DNA of 7,149 bases from Cellvibrionales bacterium UBA2034. GTDB lineage: Bacteria; Pseudomonadota; Gammaproteobacteria; Pseudomonadales; UBA7239. The notes under the pieces are model-generated. The model was not told where the DNA came from. It ran no database searches and saw nothing but the letters and a program-made list of their open reading frames with translations. Shown here in pieces: positions 6,991 to 7,149 of the stretch (position 1 is the first letter of the stretch; every line of letters starts with the position of its first letter). A program made the position numbers and the translations under genes. The DNA lies in assembly GCA_002333095.1 (NCBI GenBank), contig DDBK01000058.1:7372-14520 (forward strand). The letters run 5' to 3'.

Positions 6991-7000
6991 TAAAATCAGG
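6986..7000 (+). other. Small hairpin at the recG stop codon
   Basis: CCTGAT and ATCAGG form a perfect 6-bp stem around the loop AAA, with the recG TGA (6988-6990) inside the left arm. No run of T follows, so it is not a convincing terminator. It may protect the 3' end of the mRNA or be chance. Confidence 0.35.
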
Positions 7001-7015
7001 CGTAATTGGTAGAAT
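6987..7015 (+). promoter_or_regulatory. Possible sigma70 promoter for the gene starting at 7050
   Basis: CTGATA (6987-6992, four of six) and TAGAAT (7010-7015, five of six) are spaced by 17 bases. Initiation would fall near 7022, leaving a leader of about 28 bases. The -35 box overlaps the recG stop and hairpin. The match is moderate; read-through from recG is the alternative. Confidence 0.3.
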
Positions 7016-7049
7016 CCACCCTTATCAAAACCGCAAACAGGTTAGCCCT

Positions 7050-7149
7050 ATGAAAAACTGCACGTTGTTTGTAGCCACATGTTTCTTCACCTTATTACCG
7101 CTGCACATTATGGCGGCAGGCCCACAACTGACTGCAGCCCGTTTTGGCG
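7050..7149 (+). CDS. N-terminus of an exported protein, unidentified (3' end outside window)
   Basis: Thirty-three codons are visible from the ATG at 7050. AGG lies eight bases ahead of it (7039-7041) as a plausible ribosome site. The peptide begins MKNCTLFVATCFFTLLP, with a short basic n-region and a hydrophobic core. It then reads HIMAAGPQLTAARFG, consistent with a Sec signal peptide cut near IMA|AG or MAA|GP. No Leu-x-x-Cys lipobox is present at the cleavage zone, so a soluble periplasmic or outer-membrane protein is more likely than a lipoprotein. The mature start (PQLTAARFG) is too short to assign a family. The 59-base gap after recG allows either co-transcription or its own promoter. 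Confidence 0.7.
   Translation, partial: MKNCTLFVATCFFTLLPLHIMAAGPQLTAARFG

Noticed and set aside
1..7149. Mobile elements, CRISPR, toxin-antitoxin or defence genes, RNA genes
   Set aside because: Reading both strands, I found no transposase or integrase motifs, terminal repeats, spaced direct repeats, small paired toxin-antitoxin frames or structured-RNA signatures.

Overview
The window reads as ordinary chromosomal DNA of a Gram-negative proteobacterium. A betaproteobacterium is my best guess. This rests on an RecG and a PBP7-type peptidase that align closely in memory with the E. coli proteins, a thyA-folA pair, moderate GC content and TTG starts. It is an inference from protein resemblance, not from a marker gene. 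I see no transposase, integrase, phage gene, CRISPR array, tRNA or rRNA.

Layout. Positions 1-1138 (+ strand) hold the 3' part of thyA and all of folA, which overlap at TAATG. Thymidylate synthase oxidises methylene-tetrahydrofolate to dihydrofolate and dihydrofolate reductase restores it, so the pair is a functional unit. A small AT-rich hairpin that contains both stop codons separates folA from a convergent gene.

Positions 1149-4720 (- strand) hold three genes read in the order pbpG-like, SDR-like, radical SAM. The first encodes an exported LysM plus PBP7-type peptidoglycan hydrolase. The second starts at a TTG inside a TTGA overlap with the stop of the first and encodes a YeeZ-like atypical Rossmann protein. 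The third follows after about 80 bases and encodes a B12-binding-domain radical SAM protein of unknown substrate. A plausible sigma70 promoter lies upstream of pbpG. Its leader carries a 20-base-phase duplication of the pbpG ribosome-binding and start region, which creates two tiny ATGA-coupled frames.

Positions 4918-6990 (+ strand) hold recG, encoding the branch-migration helicase. It is followed at 7050 by the first 33 codons of a secreted protein I cannot identify.

I did not find a convincing new system. The points most worth checking are the duplicated start region at 4717-4760, the orphan radical SAM protein and its link to a cell-wall hydrolase, and the SDR-like protein that lacks the usual catalytic Tyr/Lys.
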